In this document: positions 40,593 to 51,783 of the stretch, piece by piece
Numbering within the stretch: position 1 is the first letter of the stretch
Layout: every line of letters begins with the position of its first letter
NCBI GenBank assembly: GCA_000469685.2
Contig: LS997565.1
Location: 24,608,272-24,672,271, forward strand
DNA from: Haemonchus contortus
Taxonomy: Eukaryota > Nematoda > Chromadorea > Rhabditida > Trichostrongylidae
Direction: 5' to 3'
DNA: 64,000 nucleotides
Notes under the pieces: generated by a model
The model's input: only the letters and a program-made list of their open reading frames with translations
Told to the model about the DNA's origin: nothing
Database searches by the model: none
Position numbers and translations under genes: made by a program

Positions 40593-43500
40593 ATGGCGGA
40601 TTCTAAAGCACCGCTTACTGCGGCCGAGCGACGTGAACGTCGTTTGAATCGTATTCTTGGAGATGGTGAAAACAGGATCAAGAAAATATTGTCTGGTCCA
40701 GATGGAGGTAGGAATTGTTTTTTTTTTTGACTTGATGTTTTGTTAATCCGTTCGTCGCAGTACGCGATCCGAAAGTCTCACGAGATTGGCGAGTTATGGA
40801 CAAAACTTCAGTCTGGACGGGACTGGAACCCGTACATGTGCCTTCTGGGCACCGTGTTCTTATCCCTTACACTACCGAGACCCCACTCGCCTCCTTAATT
40901 TCTTATATGGCATAGGTTGTCAGCTGTTTTTTTTTATTAATAATTTAAAAACTACTGGAACGGAAGGGGTTAGAGGGACCCTTCTAGGCAGCTTCGGGTT
41001 TGAAGTTTCAGTTGGAAGCGTCGGCAAGGCAATATGCATACCGTTTTTTGATGTGCGAGCGTCTCTATGCGCTATTCAGTACCTACATCAGCTGTGATAC
41101 GGCAATTGCAACTATAAACTTCTGCTTCCGTGGATTCCCTCAAATAGTGGGACCAACAATCGCACGAGGCGCAAAATTCGAACGAGCTGGTTTCATAAGC
41201 CTATCTGGCAACTTCAAGCTTGCAGTGTCTTGTTGTAGATATTTTCTTGGGTAATCCACACGCTGAAAAGTTGATTTTTCGTTCGAAGAAACAGTATTGT
41301 TATCCCTTCCAGTCCGCCATGACGTCATTTCCCGCTGAGCAGCGCAAACCCAGAACTGTAGTGCTATACAGATTTTCTTCTGCATTTTTGCTACATACTT
41401 TCTGATGATTATCTCTTGCATTTTATTTCTTTCGAACTCCTGCTTGAGGTGACAAAATGATGAACTCGTATCTCGTAAGACCTCCATCTTCGAAAATCTG
41501 TCGTCACGCTGAGACGCGCTGTTACCCGCTATACAAGAGTTTCGAATAGTAACTAGGGCTTCTTCCCTTTACTCTTCCATAAACAAGTAGCGATTTCGTA
41601 GTGGAGCTGAAATGAGATTAAAAGGAAAATTATCTCAGTTAACGAAAGGGAGTTAGCGGCTGTTGCTGAAACTCATAATCTCGGTTGCAGGTGAACAACG
41701 ATTGCCCCCAATGTTGGAGGGAGGAGAGTATAAGTTTCCTCTTCTATCCAACGGCGAAGAAAAGCAAGAGGAGGAAGAGACTGAATCTACTCCCAGTAAG
41801 TTAATTATTCGTTGTAAAACTTGATAGGAGGCCAAAGATCTTCTACTACTCGTACGAGTGTGAGTGATAGTGGGAAAGACCTGTCTTAGGCTGTTATAAT
41901 TGTAACCATACCGATATCGTCTGGCCAAGATATTGATTAATGGTGTATGATGTAAAGCTCACCAGATGAACCTCTCTGGTTTTATTGTCTACATGGAACG
42001 TGATTAGTTGAGGGGGCTTTCCTATAACAAACTGCAGGAGTCTCGCTTTAGAAGAGATGATCTTACAGAGAGTTGTAAGATATGGGCATTGGATCTCAAT
42101 TTTTTCTAATAATTTTGTTCATTGTTGATATCTCATTCAGGTATTCCGACGTTGAGTTCGAATCGACCCTCTCCAACGAACCAGCTTTTATCCAAAATAA
42201 GACAAATGGATATTCCTTTAAGCCTTCTATATGGTAATTTTTTCTATTGTCCAATCTGTGACTTAGAAGAAATGCCGCGCATCATGTGTTAGGTTTTAAA
42301 AAGATGAGGTGAAAAAGAAGAATGAGTGCTCAATGGGTATTCTTCGTGATCAGTGTGGTATATTTTTATGAAGAGCTATTCGGAGTTGTGATTGGGGCAG
42401 ATCTCCTTTTGTAATGCTAGGGATAAAAGTGCGTTTAAGCATGAGCCAACAGATTCCTCTTATTCACCCTCTTTCTTGCATCTTGATTTTCCCTTTTTTT
42501 CTAACTCGGTACTCTTCTTTGTACCAGATGGCTAACAGCTATAAGTAGAATTGGTTTTTATTGCTTAGAAGAAATATATGCTGTATTCTTTAGTGGTTTC
42601 ATCCAAAGTTCAAATCAGCGATTCGATTAGGAATCTTCATAATTCATTTGCAGGTTTATTCATTCGTTTGGTAATGGTGAGGTGGAGCGCATTCAACGTT
42701 TTTCTTCCATGGTTTCTGCTCTTTTTTGGTTCTCGATTTCTTTCATTTGTAAGTGCACTCTTTTTTTTATTTTCTACCTATTCCATTTTGAACTAGTTCC
42801 ATCTTCTCCCCGAGTCCGTAAAAATCCGGAGGATGAGAGCGTCCTATAAAAATACTACAATCCCTATTTGGAACTGCCCCATCATCTTCATCGGCCCGTT
42901 ATGCAGTGATGATAGAGTAAGAAGCATGGGATGTTCTTTGAAACCATTATAAACTGTACCAGGTAATGCGAAATTTCGGCGCACACAGGCTCACCTGAAA
43001 ACTTGTCATCTCGTATTGCCGCAGCAACACTTGAACAAATGATTAAGCAAAGATAATTTACAGTATCACCGAATAGCATCGATTCTTCAAGGTTGCTGAG
43101 CAGGCATGAACGTTGGGTTCTGGTTGCCAGTGAGAGCTGTGATTTACAGTATCGTTTTATGTTGGCGTGTATGCGGAATTCTTAATTAATTTTTTAAAGA
43201 AAGGGGAGATGGCAAACAAGGAATGGCAAAGAATGCATTCTCTTACGTTTAGTTATTCTCTAGCGAATAATTGTGTTCAGTTTTTGGTATTGCTGAAGCT
43301 TTGTAGTTCTCAAAGTTGGTGGCAGCTCCAATATCTGCTAGAGTAGAGGCGAATCAAAGAGGTGAAGTATAGCTGACAATAGAACATTATTATCAATAAC
43401 GGAGCAGGAGACCCGACCGCTTACGAGCAATGACGGTCCGCGAAAACTCAGAGTCTCATTAATCATCGTGGTGTGTCCTTTAGTCTTTGCTATCTTTTTT

Positions 43501-46500
43501 CTTACCGAACCCAGCTTTTCAAGAGTTAACTGTTCTTTCCCCCACGTGACACATTCTGATCAGGGTAAATGCTCACATTTGATGAGCATCGCGATTTATC
43601 AAAAGCGGACTAGCTCATAGCGGAATCACCTTGATTCTCACTTTGTGGCTTCTTTTTATCTTCTGAGAAGATGAAATCTGCTGCAAAGTGAAAGTTAAGG
43701 TTATATCGCTGTGAGGCTAATCTGCGGAAGGCCGGTTTAAGGGAACAAGAGGAAGTATGAAAGTGTGCCACAAGTACTGTGGGCAGTTTTGACTTGATGT
43801 TTTGTTAACTGCTGTTTTTAACGCCGCAGTTACGCGAAGCGAAAGTCTCACAAGGTTGGCGATTTATGGACAAAACTTCAGTCTCGGACGGGACTCGAAC
43901 CCGTACTTGTCCTTTCCGGGGACCGTGCTCTTATCCCTTACACTACCGAGACCCCGCTTGCCCTCGCCTTCTTAATGGCTTATATGCCATAGCTTATCAG
44001 CACTCACACGTACAACGTGTTGAGCCGGTCGGCCAATATCAGCACAGAACCGTTAAGCTGTAAGCTTACAGGTTAGTACTTGTTTTGACTTGATGTTTTG
44101 TTAACTGCTGTTTTAACGCCGCAGTACGCGAAGCGAAAGTCTCACAAGGTTGGCGATTTATGGACAAAACTTCAGTCTCGGACGGGACTCGAACCCGTAC
44201 TTGTCCTTGTCCGGGGACCGTGCTCTTATCCCGTCCGAGACTGAAGTTTTGTCCATAAATCGCCAACCTTGTGAGACTTTCGCTTCGCGTTACTGCGGCG
44301 TTAAAACAGCAGTTAACAAAACATCAAGTCAAAACAAGTACTAACCTGTAAGCTTACAGCTTAACGGTTCTTGTGCTGATATTGGCCGACCGCTCAACAC
44401 GTTGTACGTGTGAGTGCTGATAAGCTATGGCATATAAGCCATTTAAGAAGGCGAGGGCCAAGCGGGGTCTCGGTAGTGTAAGGGAATAAGAGCACGGTCC
44501 CGGAAAGGACAAGTACGGGTTCGAGTCCCGTCCTAGACTGAAGTTTTGTCCATAAATCGCCCAACCTTGTGAGACTGTGGGCAGTGTTCTATTTTTTTTG
44601 TGCGTTCCTTTTAAAAGGACGGCTCGTGTATTTGTTGATTCATAATAAAAGTAAGGCTGTAGGAATGAATCTATATGTCAGTAAACAATAAAGCATTGAA
44701 CACATTCTGACAGATTCGAAAGAGAAAGTTACTTTCGTATCAATCCAAATTTTTAGGTTCAAGATGGGTTCCTGTTTTTTGAGTGACGTGAAGGCCACAT
44801 TAAATTCAAGAACCTGACAGCCATGGAAAGCCTCTTGAAGCGCAGTTGTAAGTTTTTGCTTCTTTCCTTGGAAAAGATGCAGGGAGCTACGCAGGGAGCT
44901 CCGAGACTCTCCAATATGTTATTTGCTGTTCAACCCTCGACAGAATACTACAGTAGCGCTCAAAAGTCTTCGGCGAAAACGCTCTTACGCTTCTTCGCTC
45001 ATATCGTTTTTCTAATGTAGCAAATCGCGCGAAAACTCTGGTTAGACTATTGAAGCATTTTCCACACTTATCAAACACTATTTGACTGCGGAGCAGCAAT
45101 ATCCACCTAACTAATGGAAGGTGTTTGTTGCGGCAGCAGCTTACGCTAAAAGGCAAAGTTATTGACATCTGCAGTTCTTCGCACTTTATGTGCGTTTTCT
45201 TCTCCTCTGTGTCCAGCATTAGCGCTCGTGCACTTTAGACACGGCCAGAAGGAAAGATTCAGAAGGGCCATCATTCGTATTTCCCGTTGGTTTTGAGTTC
45301 AAGCCCTTTGGTATATCTGGAACATGATCAGGTTGCAGATTGATAGTGGTAAAATATTCACAATACACCTGCGCTGCACATATTAAAATTTCGCATGATT
45401 ACATCAAGTAATAAAGGAGTTACGATTGAAAAGTACAACTGAAGAAGCATTTGACCAAAGACATTTGAGCGCTACTGTATCTATACTGATTATACCATTG
45501 AAGCTAGTGCAAGCACCTTTGAATGTGAATAATTGCGCAATGTTAAATCGCATTGATATATTCCCTTGGTTGCCACCAGCATCGGACGTTGCTGCTTCGT
45601 TCGTTCAGAAGATCATTCAATAGTTTGCGGCTGTGCTGGACGATGTTCCCTCGAAGCTTTCGAGCGCCTTCTTTCCCCACAACGATAAGGTTCACCCATT
45701 CAATGCGAAGAAAACCGTAAACTGCGCAAGAAACAAAAAAACTTCAAAGCTTTTGATGACATGTTCTGGCCCAAATGAATGGCAATATGTTGTCGATAAT
45801 GATCGTGCATATATTTATTAAACGTCACTTGTTGTGAGGGAAAATTTTTAGAGGTTGCAAAATGTGCAGACTTACCCTGGTCCAGGAACTTCTCCCTAAC
45901 ACGGCGTCGCACACGCCGCCTATCGCAGGATTGCGATGGAAGATTGGAGCGCGCAATTTGTGAGGTGGGGAGTCTTAAACATTTGAATTGGCCCGCCGCT
46001 CTCTTCAGTTCCAATGCGATCCTGATCGTCGTTTATACAAGAGGAGTCATTTTAATTAATCAAGTCTAATAAACATGAAAACTAAAAAGAAACAGAAGAA
46101 AAAACGATAAAATGCAATGAAAAAAGCAAGCCAGTCAGGGAAAAATATCGCGTCCTATCGATTGGCGGGAGGCGGGGTGAGTACGGGTAATTGCACTGAC
46201 ATTTGCCGCATACCGCAAGGGAGAATGCGGCGATAGGGGAGAAGTTCCGTTACCCGACTAACCCGACAGCGTGATACTTGTCTTGCAAACTACCCTCCAA
46301 GACAAAACTTTTGCACAACAAAAGCTGTATACTTGTTTTTTGGTCGGAAGAAGGGTAATAAAAGTTCCGAAGAAATGGGAAAAAGGGTTACAAAGTTTTG
46401 AAGAAATGTGAAAAAAAAAATACAGAACCGAAAGCCCTCTTTGCATTTGCCCATTCTAAGACATCGCGTGAATATAGCGACAAAAAGTAGTGGCCAATCG

Positions 46501-46966
46501 TTCGAGGGAATTCGTACAGTGGCTCTGAAGTTGCAATGCTTCCTTGACTTGCCCATCGAAAGAGGTTTTTTGAAGTCTGCGAGAGTTTCAGAACGATGGG
46601 TTTCTGCGTTTTTTTAATCCCTTCGATGTTAGCGTGCTGTTCAGCACCAATCCTCCCGTATCTTTCTGGAATCACTAAGGTCATCAGTAGTTAAGCTCGA
46701 ACATTTTTTGAACATATGGCAGTGTCTGAATGAAAGATGTTTTTTCTTGCATTCAGGTTCTGCATTCACTTTTCTTCATGTGTTTTATGTCGCGCTTAGT
46801 TGTTATGGTTGCTGGCGTTTCTCATCACCCATTCCTTAGTGATCATGACGTACGGAACCTACTGAAGCAAGCGATCAGAGCCACGTGTTTGGTTTGGAGA
46901 TGTGCATTTTCGAATTCATGTGATTTATGTAATTTGTTGAATTCAACGGGTGTCATCATATTTTAG
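40593..46966 (+). CDS. CAMLG/GET2-like ER insertion receptor, five exons
   Basis: Exons are 40593-40707, 41691-41795, 42141-42233, 42654-42748 and 46757-46966. Every junction is GT..AG with compatible phases (1, 1, 1, 0); acceptors include TTGCAG, ATTCAG and TTTGCAG. Exon 1 reads MADSKAPLTAAERRERRLNR then a basic helix. An N-terminal RERR cluster on a charged helix is the Get3/TRC40-binding signature of GET2 and CAML. Exon 2 is acidic. Exon 4 (VFLPWFLLFFGSRFLSF) and exon 5 (VLHSLFFMCFMSRLVVMVAG) give membrane segments. The frame as written ends at 46966 after about 209 residues. From about 46889 the +1 frame reads FGDVHFRIHVIYVIC, more like a final membrane helix, so a one-base indel is possible. 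Role inferred: receptor for tail-anchored protein insertion into the ER. The gene is well supported; the family call is moderate. Confidence 0.65.
40718..40926 (-). mobile_element. tRNA-derived SINE in intron 1 of the CAMLG-like gene
   Basis: Read on the minus strand, a tRNA-like head (40881-40811) has box A TAGTGTAAGGG and a box B-like GGGTTCCAGTCCC. It is followed by a unique body (ACTGAAGTTTTGTCCATAAC, TCGTGAGACTTTCG) ending ACATCAAGTC and an A tract (T run 40718-40728 on the plus strand). This layout of pol III head, body and A-rich tail is that of a SINE moved by a LINE. The same family occurs at 43788-44575. The acceptor stem is damaged (GTCTCGG opposite CC-AGAC). Confidence 0.85.
42749..43775. 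other. Start of the long intron 4, no feature seen
   Basis: Begins GTAAGTGCAC after exon 4. No coding segment or repeat was recognised before the SINE cluster at 43776. Confidence 0.5.
43788..44082 (-). mobile_element. SINE copy with intact tRNA-like head
   Basis: On the minus strand the tRNA-like portion is 43952-43881 (72 bases). It has a perfect GTCTCGG/CCGAGAC acceptor stem, TA at positions 8-9, box A TAGTGTAAGGG, an anticodon-like arm GTCC/GGAC with loop CCGGAAA, and T-arm ACGGG-TTCGAGT-CCCGT with a consensus box B. The loop lacks the usual U before the anticodon, so it is a tRNA relative and not a working tRNA. The body downstream is as in the other copies. Confidence 0.85.
44337..44575 (+). 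mobile_element. SINE copy in inverted orientation
   Basis: The tRNA-like portion is 44467-44538 on the plus strand with the same boxes A and B. One acceptor base is changed (CCGAGAC to CCTAGAC) and one base inserted in the D-loop (GGGATA to GGGAATA). The upstream part (44337-44466) mirrors the leader of the copy at 43788-44082. Confidence 0.8.
44951..45477. mobile_element. Tc1/mariner-type MITE, copy B (527 bp)
   Basis: Same ends as the element at 34209-34576 (CAGTAGCGCTCAAAAGTC ... GAGCGCTACTG) with TA on both sides (44949-44950, 45478-45479). It carries about 160 extra internal bases after the left end, so copy A is probably a deletion derivative. It lies in intron 4 of the CAMLG-like gene. 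Confidence 0.88.
45560..45840 (+). pseudogene. Probable mariner transposase remnant
   Basis: Plus-strand pieces FVQKIIQ*FAAVLDDVPSKL, then a segment ending PHNDKVHPFNA (where a mariner would have HDNARPH), and a terminal EWQYVVDNDRAYIY followed by a stop. The order and spacing fit a heavily deleted mariner core and tail; the tail resembles that of the 23.1-24.2 kb element. No ends were identified. Confidence 0.5.
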
Positions 46967-47876
46967 CCGTATAAACGATTGTCTCTCTTGAGTTTTTCAT
47001 ACCCCACATCGCAGTTTCTCAGCCTCCAGTAAATGGAGCGGTGCTGCTATATCTTGCAAAAATTCCGGTATCAATCCGATTTTTCAACTACTCATTGCAA
47101 GGCATAGGCATAGCCATGGCCACTCACCCTTGTTTTTCCATAACAACCTCAGCCCACAAACCAAGTAATCAATTTATGTACATTAATATAACTGAAGTAC
47201 AAGCTCCGTTGCTGGCAGAGTATTACCGTACATAATAAGGGCTTCCTCCCTGCTGCAACGTTATGGCTTTCCTAGTTCTGTATCATCTGCCGTCCCCTTG
47301 ATCATCGATTTGCTTAAGCGAGCGCTAATAATGTGAAAATTTGTCCCTATGGCAATTTAGTGTAGGTCCAGTGGGTCCGCCGATGGTGGCAGAGGCTAAG
47401 CCATAAAGTTGCAGCGGGGCGGAATCGAGTGACATGTTGGCACCGTTCTTTTCGTACAACATTTTTGTGATGAAGTTTATCTATCGCGTTGGTAGACGTT
47501 GCGATGGTCGTTGACATGCGAAGGATCCGTTACACCCCTGTTCCAATGTTTATCACAAAATCACATGACAGTAGGCCTACCTGCTCTTCGATTTGATCAG
47601 CGTAAGTAATGTCGTCCCTAAAATTCGTTCGTTGAAGCTTTGAACGGGATGAGCATCAAGTGAGCGTCGTTTTACATGCTGTGGAGATGATAATGCTCAA
47701 CGAACGGCGAGGTAATCATCGATATATTTACAATAGTTGCCTCTTCGTTCGTTTTTTGATCCTCTGTTTTTGTATGCTCCGAGCATTATCATTTCCACAG
47801 CTAACTAGCTGAAAGACGTTGATTTCATGCTCATTCCGCTCGAAACTAAGCCTCAAGGCGTACGAGGGTTGCCTTC
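46967..47876. other. Downstream of the CAMLG-like gene, no feature seen
   Basis: A plus frame of 64 codons at 47041-47235 follows ATCGCAG, which could be an acceptor, but I do not recognise the protein and cannot join it to the gene upstream. Two near-complementary stretches (GTGGAGATGATAATGCTC at 47679 and GAGCATTATCATTTCCACAG at 47781) make a weak inverted repeat. Confidence 0.4.
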
Positions 47877-47878
47877 TA

Positions 47879-49060
47879 CAGGGGTGTCCCAAAATTACTG
47901 GCGCAAAAATTCAGAAATTTCTAAGGTAGAAATATTTAATCAAATTTACATTACCTGCTATTTATTAGTTGCATAAGAAGGTCTCTTTGGAATATGCATG
48001 GTTACTGATGTGGAACTCCCAATATCTTTCAGATGGAGGAGGCTCGTTCAATGCCACTTGCAATCATTGACACACGAGAGGTGGAAGGGCATAATGAATT
48101 TCTTGGGGATTTTATAATAACCATATAGGAGGCTATTAAACGATATAGAAAAGAAGACTGAATCAGAGACAAACCAGGAAAGGTTAGAAAGGTAGAATGT
48201 TTCTGAGAATAGGGCTACTGAAATGGTCCGTCTGCGAATCGGTCAGGATTCTGGGGTGACCCATCAGAAGGAAGTCAACGGACATGGCTTACAGGAGTTA
48301 TCGTGATGGAAGAATGTCATGCAGAAGCTCCACTGCCATTCCTATTGTATGCAGAAATTTCGCGTCAATTCCGATCTCAAAAGGCACTGCAGGGCCAAAA
48401 AATGCAGAAAGTCGCAGACCCACTAGAGTGATAAACACGCAACTCTTTGTCGTTTTCTCTGGCCAAAAAATTTTTCACGTAAAAACTATCCCTCAACAAC
48501 CAAAACGTTCGCGTTCCGGAAAGAAACATCTGGCTTGCAATCTCTCACAAATAGTTCGCTATAAGAACAGCAAAATGATGTTTTTTTAAAAAATCTTTGG
48601 GCAAGGGTGGAGACTCTCGTGGTTTCTTCGGTACCGACGTGAAAAATTGACCAAGACCAGGGCTCAAACAGCGTACTGATGGAAGTAATAAATCATTGAT
48701 CCGACTACGTCTTCTGAAACATCTCGTAGTCCTTCCAGCAGGGCGCTACTCTAGCCCACAGAGCCAAGCTTGCACGCGAGTTGTGCCGACGACCGCTGCC
48801 CGACTTCAATTGGTGAAGAGGAATGGTCATCCTATTTTCCAAAACATGAATCAGTTTGACTCCCACGAATGGTTCCTGATCAGAAGAGGACCTGTCGAGT
48901 TTGCAATCCCAGTTTGGAGTCCTAGAAAGCAAAGGCTGAAGAACGGGCTGGAAAGAAATGGAGAAGGATACCTGCGTGCCACATGCGATCAAGTGGAGAG
49001 CAAACTTTGACTTCTATCCATCTATGGACTCATGAGGGATATTTTGAAATGCGGACTGGT
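47879..49060 (+). pseudogene. Tc1/mariner-superfamily (maT-like) pseudogene
   Basis: The left end CAGGGGTGTCCCAAAATTAC follows TA at 47877-47878, as in Tc1/mariner-superfamily elements. Downstream pieces on the plus strand include VVFSGQKIFHVKTIPQQPKR (about 48450), in the position of the first-Asp motif of maT-type transposases, which normally reads SDEK. Next are QGATLAHRAK (about 48735), the second-Asp region with Asp missing, and WRRIPACHMRSS...HEGYFEM near the end. At least two catalytic residues are gone and many frames are needed. No right terminal repeat is visible; it may be cut off by the next mariner. Confidence 0.6.
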
Positions 49061-49179
49061 AGCATGTGGTAGCACATAGTGTTAGCTAGCATACATAGAA
49101 ATTCCATCGTCTTTCTCAGCTGAAGAAGTTTCAAATGTATTGCTATAAATCGGCGCTAATAATCTTGGACCAGTGCTTA

Positions 49180-50095
49180 TCGATAATATGGTGAATTTAA
49201 CCGAGGTCGTATTTTCACTCCAAAACCAATTTCGTGGAGGTCTCCAAAATCAGTTTTTGTTCCCGATGCTATGCGCATACTGATATTGCAAGATCGTTGT
49301 GTGACCTATCGTGAGATTGGGCTTAAATGGGCCTTAGGCATTAAAGGGACCAGCATACACTCAATATTGCATAAAACATTTTGAATGTCAAAAAATTGTT
49401 TCACATTGGATCCCACAAAATTTGTCAATCGCCTCAAGAAAAAGGTTCGTGTCATCGGTCGAAAGAAATGCACAAAAATACGATCGCGGGTGCTCCGAAA
49501 CACGTTTTATGACATCGCGGCAGGTGATGGATCCTGGGTTCACGCGTATGGGGCCCCGAAAGTAAACAGCAGTCGGCCGTAATGAGTATTTCAGAATGAG
49601 CCAAATCCAACAAAAGCTATCCGCGCACGAAGCACTTCCAAGCAAGTGGTCCCCTGCTCTTTGGGAAAAACTGAACATTTCGCAACAATACCACTAGAAC
49701 AGCGCAGAACAGTCAATTCTGAGTGGTATACAACCATTTGTTTGCCAATTGCCTTCCAAAAAATTAGGGAAAACCAACTGCCGAAGACGGATCATTCTTT
49801 ACCACGACAATGCGAGCTCCCTACATCGGCTCAAATATCTGCATTTTGAGCACTCAAAACAACGATTTGATGAGTTAACAGCCATATGATCCCCGGGTGA
49901 CTTCTTCTTATTCCGCATGCAAAATTAAAATGAGAGGTCAACGTTTTTCTACACCTGAAGAAGCCGTTGATGCGTACAGAATGCATGTTTTAGAGTTACC
50001 TCAATCAGAGAGGCAAAAGTGCTTTGACAATTGATGCGAACGCATGCAGAAGTGTATAGATCTTAATGGGGAATATTTTAAAGGCAGTAAAGCGA
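49180..50095 (+). pseudogene. Mariner transposase pseudogene
   Basis: Plus-strand pieces follow mariner order. These are GRPKSV-type linker sequence and LILQDRCVTYREIG (helix-turn-helix, about 49270), GTSIHSILHKT, YDIAAGDGSWVHAYGAP (first Asp kept, following Glu changed to Gly), QNEPNPTKAIRARSTSKQVV, PLEQRRTVNSEWYTTICLP, LYHDNASS in another frame (second Asp, about 49797), then MRGQRFSTPEEAVDAYRMHV and ERMQKCIDLNGEYF at the end (about 50075). Frameshifts and stops disable it. It is a different subfamily from the 9.35 and 23 kb elements. The PAT-type retrotransposon begins within a few bases of its end. Confidence 0.8.
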
Positions 50096-50100
50096 TACAT

Positions 50101-50168
50101 TTATACCTCCGTAAACTCTGGTATAAATACAGTTTTGAACTATTGATTACATGTTCAACAGGGGTTAG
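50101..50168 (-). repeat. Terminal repeat B2 of the PAT-type element
   Basis: TTATACCTCCGTAAACT...ACATGTTCAACAGGGGTT matches 51684-51750 with only a one-base insertion (ACTCTGG versus ACTTGG) and a one-base difference at the edge. It marks the downstream end of the element. Confidence 0.9.
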
Positions 50169-50553
50169 GAATGTAGGTTTATTGCGCCATGTATGAGCGG
50201 TAATACTGTACAATTAGATGACGAATTAATGTATGATTACATAAAGATTTGATGCTGCGTGTGTAATTATAATACATGCGAGTTATCTGAAGGAACGATT
50301 ACTAGTAAATTTCGGAAGTAGGTATAATTGATGAGTATACAGGCTAGCGAATAGTTCGGATTTGGATACATGTGCCACGTTGCAAGAGAATGAGGTATGG
50401 GAATAATATCACGAATCACTTGAAAACAAAAAATTATCAATTGAGTCTATACATATTGCAATTCAAAGTGTGCAGAGAGATCGTAATGTCAGGGAGATAA
50501 TCAACTAGTAAATCGACAATACATCACGAATTAAATGATGAAGTTACGGGTAA

Positions 50554-51477
50554 AATTTTGGGGCGCCGATATAATTCTGAAACCCTCTTAGTGTCCTCCA
50601 ACGCCCCGCTTGCATAACATCCATTTGATGAGCTCCCATACTGAGCGCTTGCGTGGCTGCACCCCTCTGAAAGAGTGCGATGTTATATTAGACCACTGGA
50701 GGTTGGCCTTGCTTAAAATATTCCTAAGCCTGTCCCTTAGGGTTGAAAGTGCCAGTGGGAGCCCCGTGGATCCTGACTGAAAAAGAAATGTCGCATTTCC
50801 CAGGGTCGAAAGATACTTATTCCATAAAGCGCGCTCTTGGGCATTAAAGCGTATGGCGACCACTGCCCCCTTGGCATGCTGATCTGTCTTGGATTTTGGG
50901 ATGCTAACGTGCCAAACATCGTTATGAGTGTTTTTTGACATCGGATACGCGCAGGGCTTGGGCCTCGCTGATTCTGAGAAGCGCCTTAAACTGAATTAAG
51001 GCTAATGCCGCTGCTTGTATAACCTTTGGGTCGCTATCTGTGCTCCCTACTTTGATGATCTTTCCCATCTGCTCTGGCCGTTTTAGTACGATGCTGAGGG
51101 GGTGGAAGCAATCGCTTAACTGCTTACAGAAGGGAGTCTTGAATCTCCTTATCCACTCCCTGCAGCGGCCCACAGAAGTAGCTAAGAGCTGCTATAACGG
51201 TTGGCATCGATTTGTACCTAGCCTCTGCAGAACATTTGGCCAAGTAAAGATTCCTAGCTTGTGGCGTAGGAATATTACGCATATATGGACCATTCCGCCA
51301 CTCTCGGAATTTTTCCATTTCGGATGTGTATGTTCTGATAGTAGACGGTGCTCTGTCCGAATTGATTGCATCTATAATGGACGTCGCTGATGCGCATAAG
51401 TCCCAACTGCTCTGCCTTGACACCCAAGGAGGCCGCTTCCTTGAATCGCGGAGCTGTAAAATTATATCATAAGACAT
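50554..51477 (-). CDS. Tyrosine recombinase of the PAT-type element (frameshifted)
   Basis: Starts at 51477, about 20 bases downstream of internal repeat A2. The N-terminal SAM-like domain includes SDRAPSTIRTYTSEMEKFREW. The catalytic domain has Arg in LLRISEAQALR (codon 50973-50975), the HxxR box SHSFRG (about 50665), GRW and the nucleophile Tyr in FQNYIG (50581-50583), with a stop at 50554-50556. So the R...HxxR...Y set is present. Three frame changes are needed (near 51150, 50930 and 50655); overlapping frames suggest one-base indels and not decay. The enzyme would integrate a circular cDNA intermediate without target duplication. Confidence 0.85.
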
Positions 51478-51497
51478 TACTTGGGTAGGTGGGCGGG

Positions 51498-51750
51498 CAC
51501 ACCGCTCACGGCTTACGCAATAGCCTGGATGATGGACTCCTCATCTTGGCCCTCTTATATACAGGGATCACATGCCTCTGGCATCAGAGGTCACGGCATT
51601 GCGAAATGCAACGTGACCTCGGTGGTACGGTACCCCATATGATCCCTGTACCGTACCAATGTCACAATAGTTCAAAACACCACTTATACCTCCGTAAACT
51701 TGGTATAAATACAGTTTTGAACTATTGATTACATGTTCAACAGGGGTTGG
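51498..51750 (-). repeat. Internal repeat B1-A2 of the PAT-type element
   Basis: 51498-51687 matches terminal A1 and 51684-51750 matches terminal B2, joined head to tail. Differences from A1 are five or so single-base insertions or deletions and no substitution that I can see. A2 carries the same TATATAAG as A1 and lies immediately upstream of the recombinase start, so it could act as a separate promoter for that gene. Confidence 0.92.
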
Positions 51751-51783
51751 AACTGCAAAGCCGGGGGACACTAGTTTGAAGTC

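Larger units (their letters stand above)
43776..44585. mobile_element. Composite SINE insertion with target duplication
   Basis: ACTGTGGGCAGT occurs at 43776-43787 and again at 44574-44585, bracketing the cluster like a target-site duplication of about 12 bases. Inside are a full minus-strand SINE (43788-44082), a second head-truncated copy directly after it (44083-44229) and then an inverted section (44230-44575). The inverted section mirrors 43844-44186 to form a palindrome with arms of about 345 bases and a 43-base centre. The whole lies in intron 4 of the CAMLG-like gene. The arms differ mostly by single-base indels. An inverted duplication arising during insertion, or an assembly foldback, would both produce this. 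Confidence 0.8.

Noticed and set aside
41140..41487. 115-codon minus frame inside intron 1 of the CAMLG-like gene
   Set aside because: No recognised domain and no splice context; it overlaps a confidently spliced intron.
43881..43952. Functional tRNA gene
   Set aside because: Acceptor and T arms are good, but the anticodon loop lacks the U before the anticodon and the unit recurs with a common body and tail, which fits a SINE head.
44066..44344. Opposite-strand frames both starting MAIYGQNFSLGRD
   Set aside because: They arise from the two arms of the SINE palindrome and include the tRNA-like head; not proteins.
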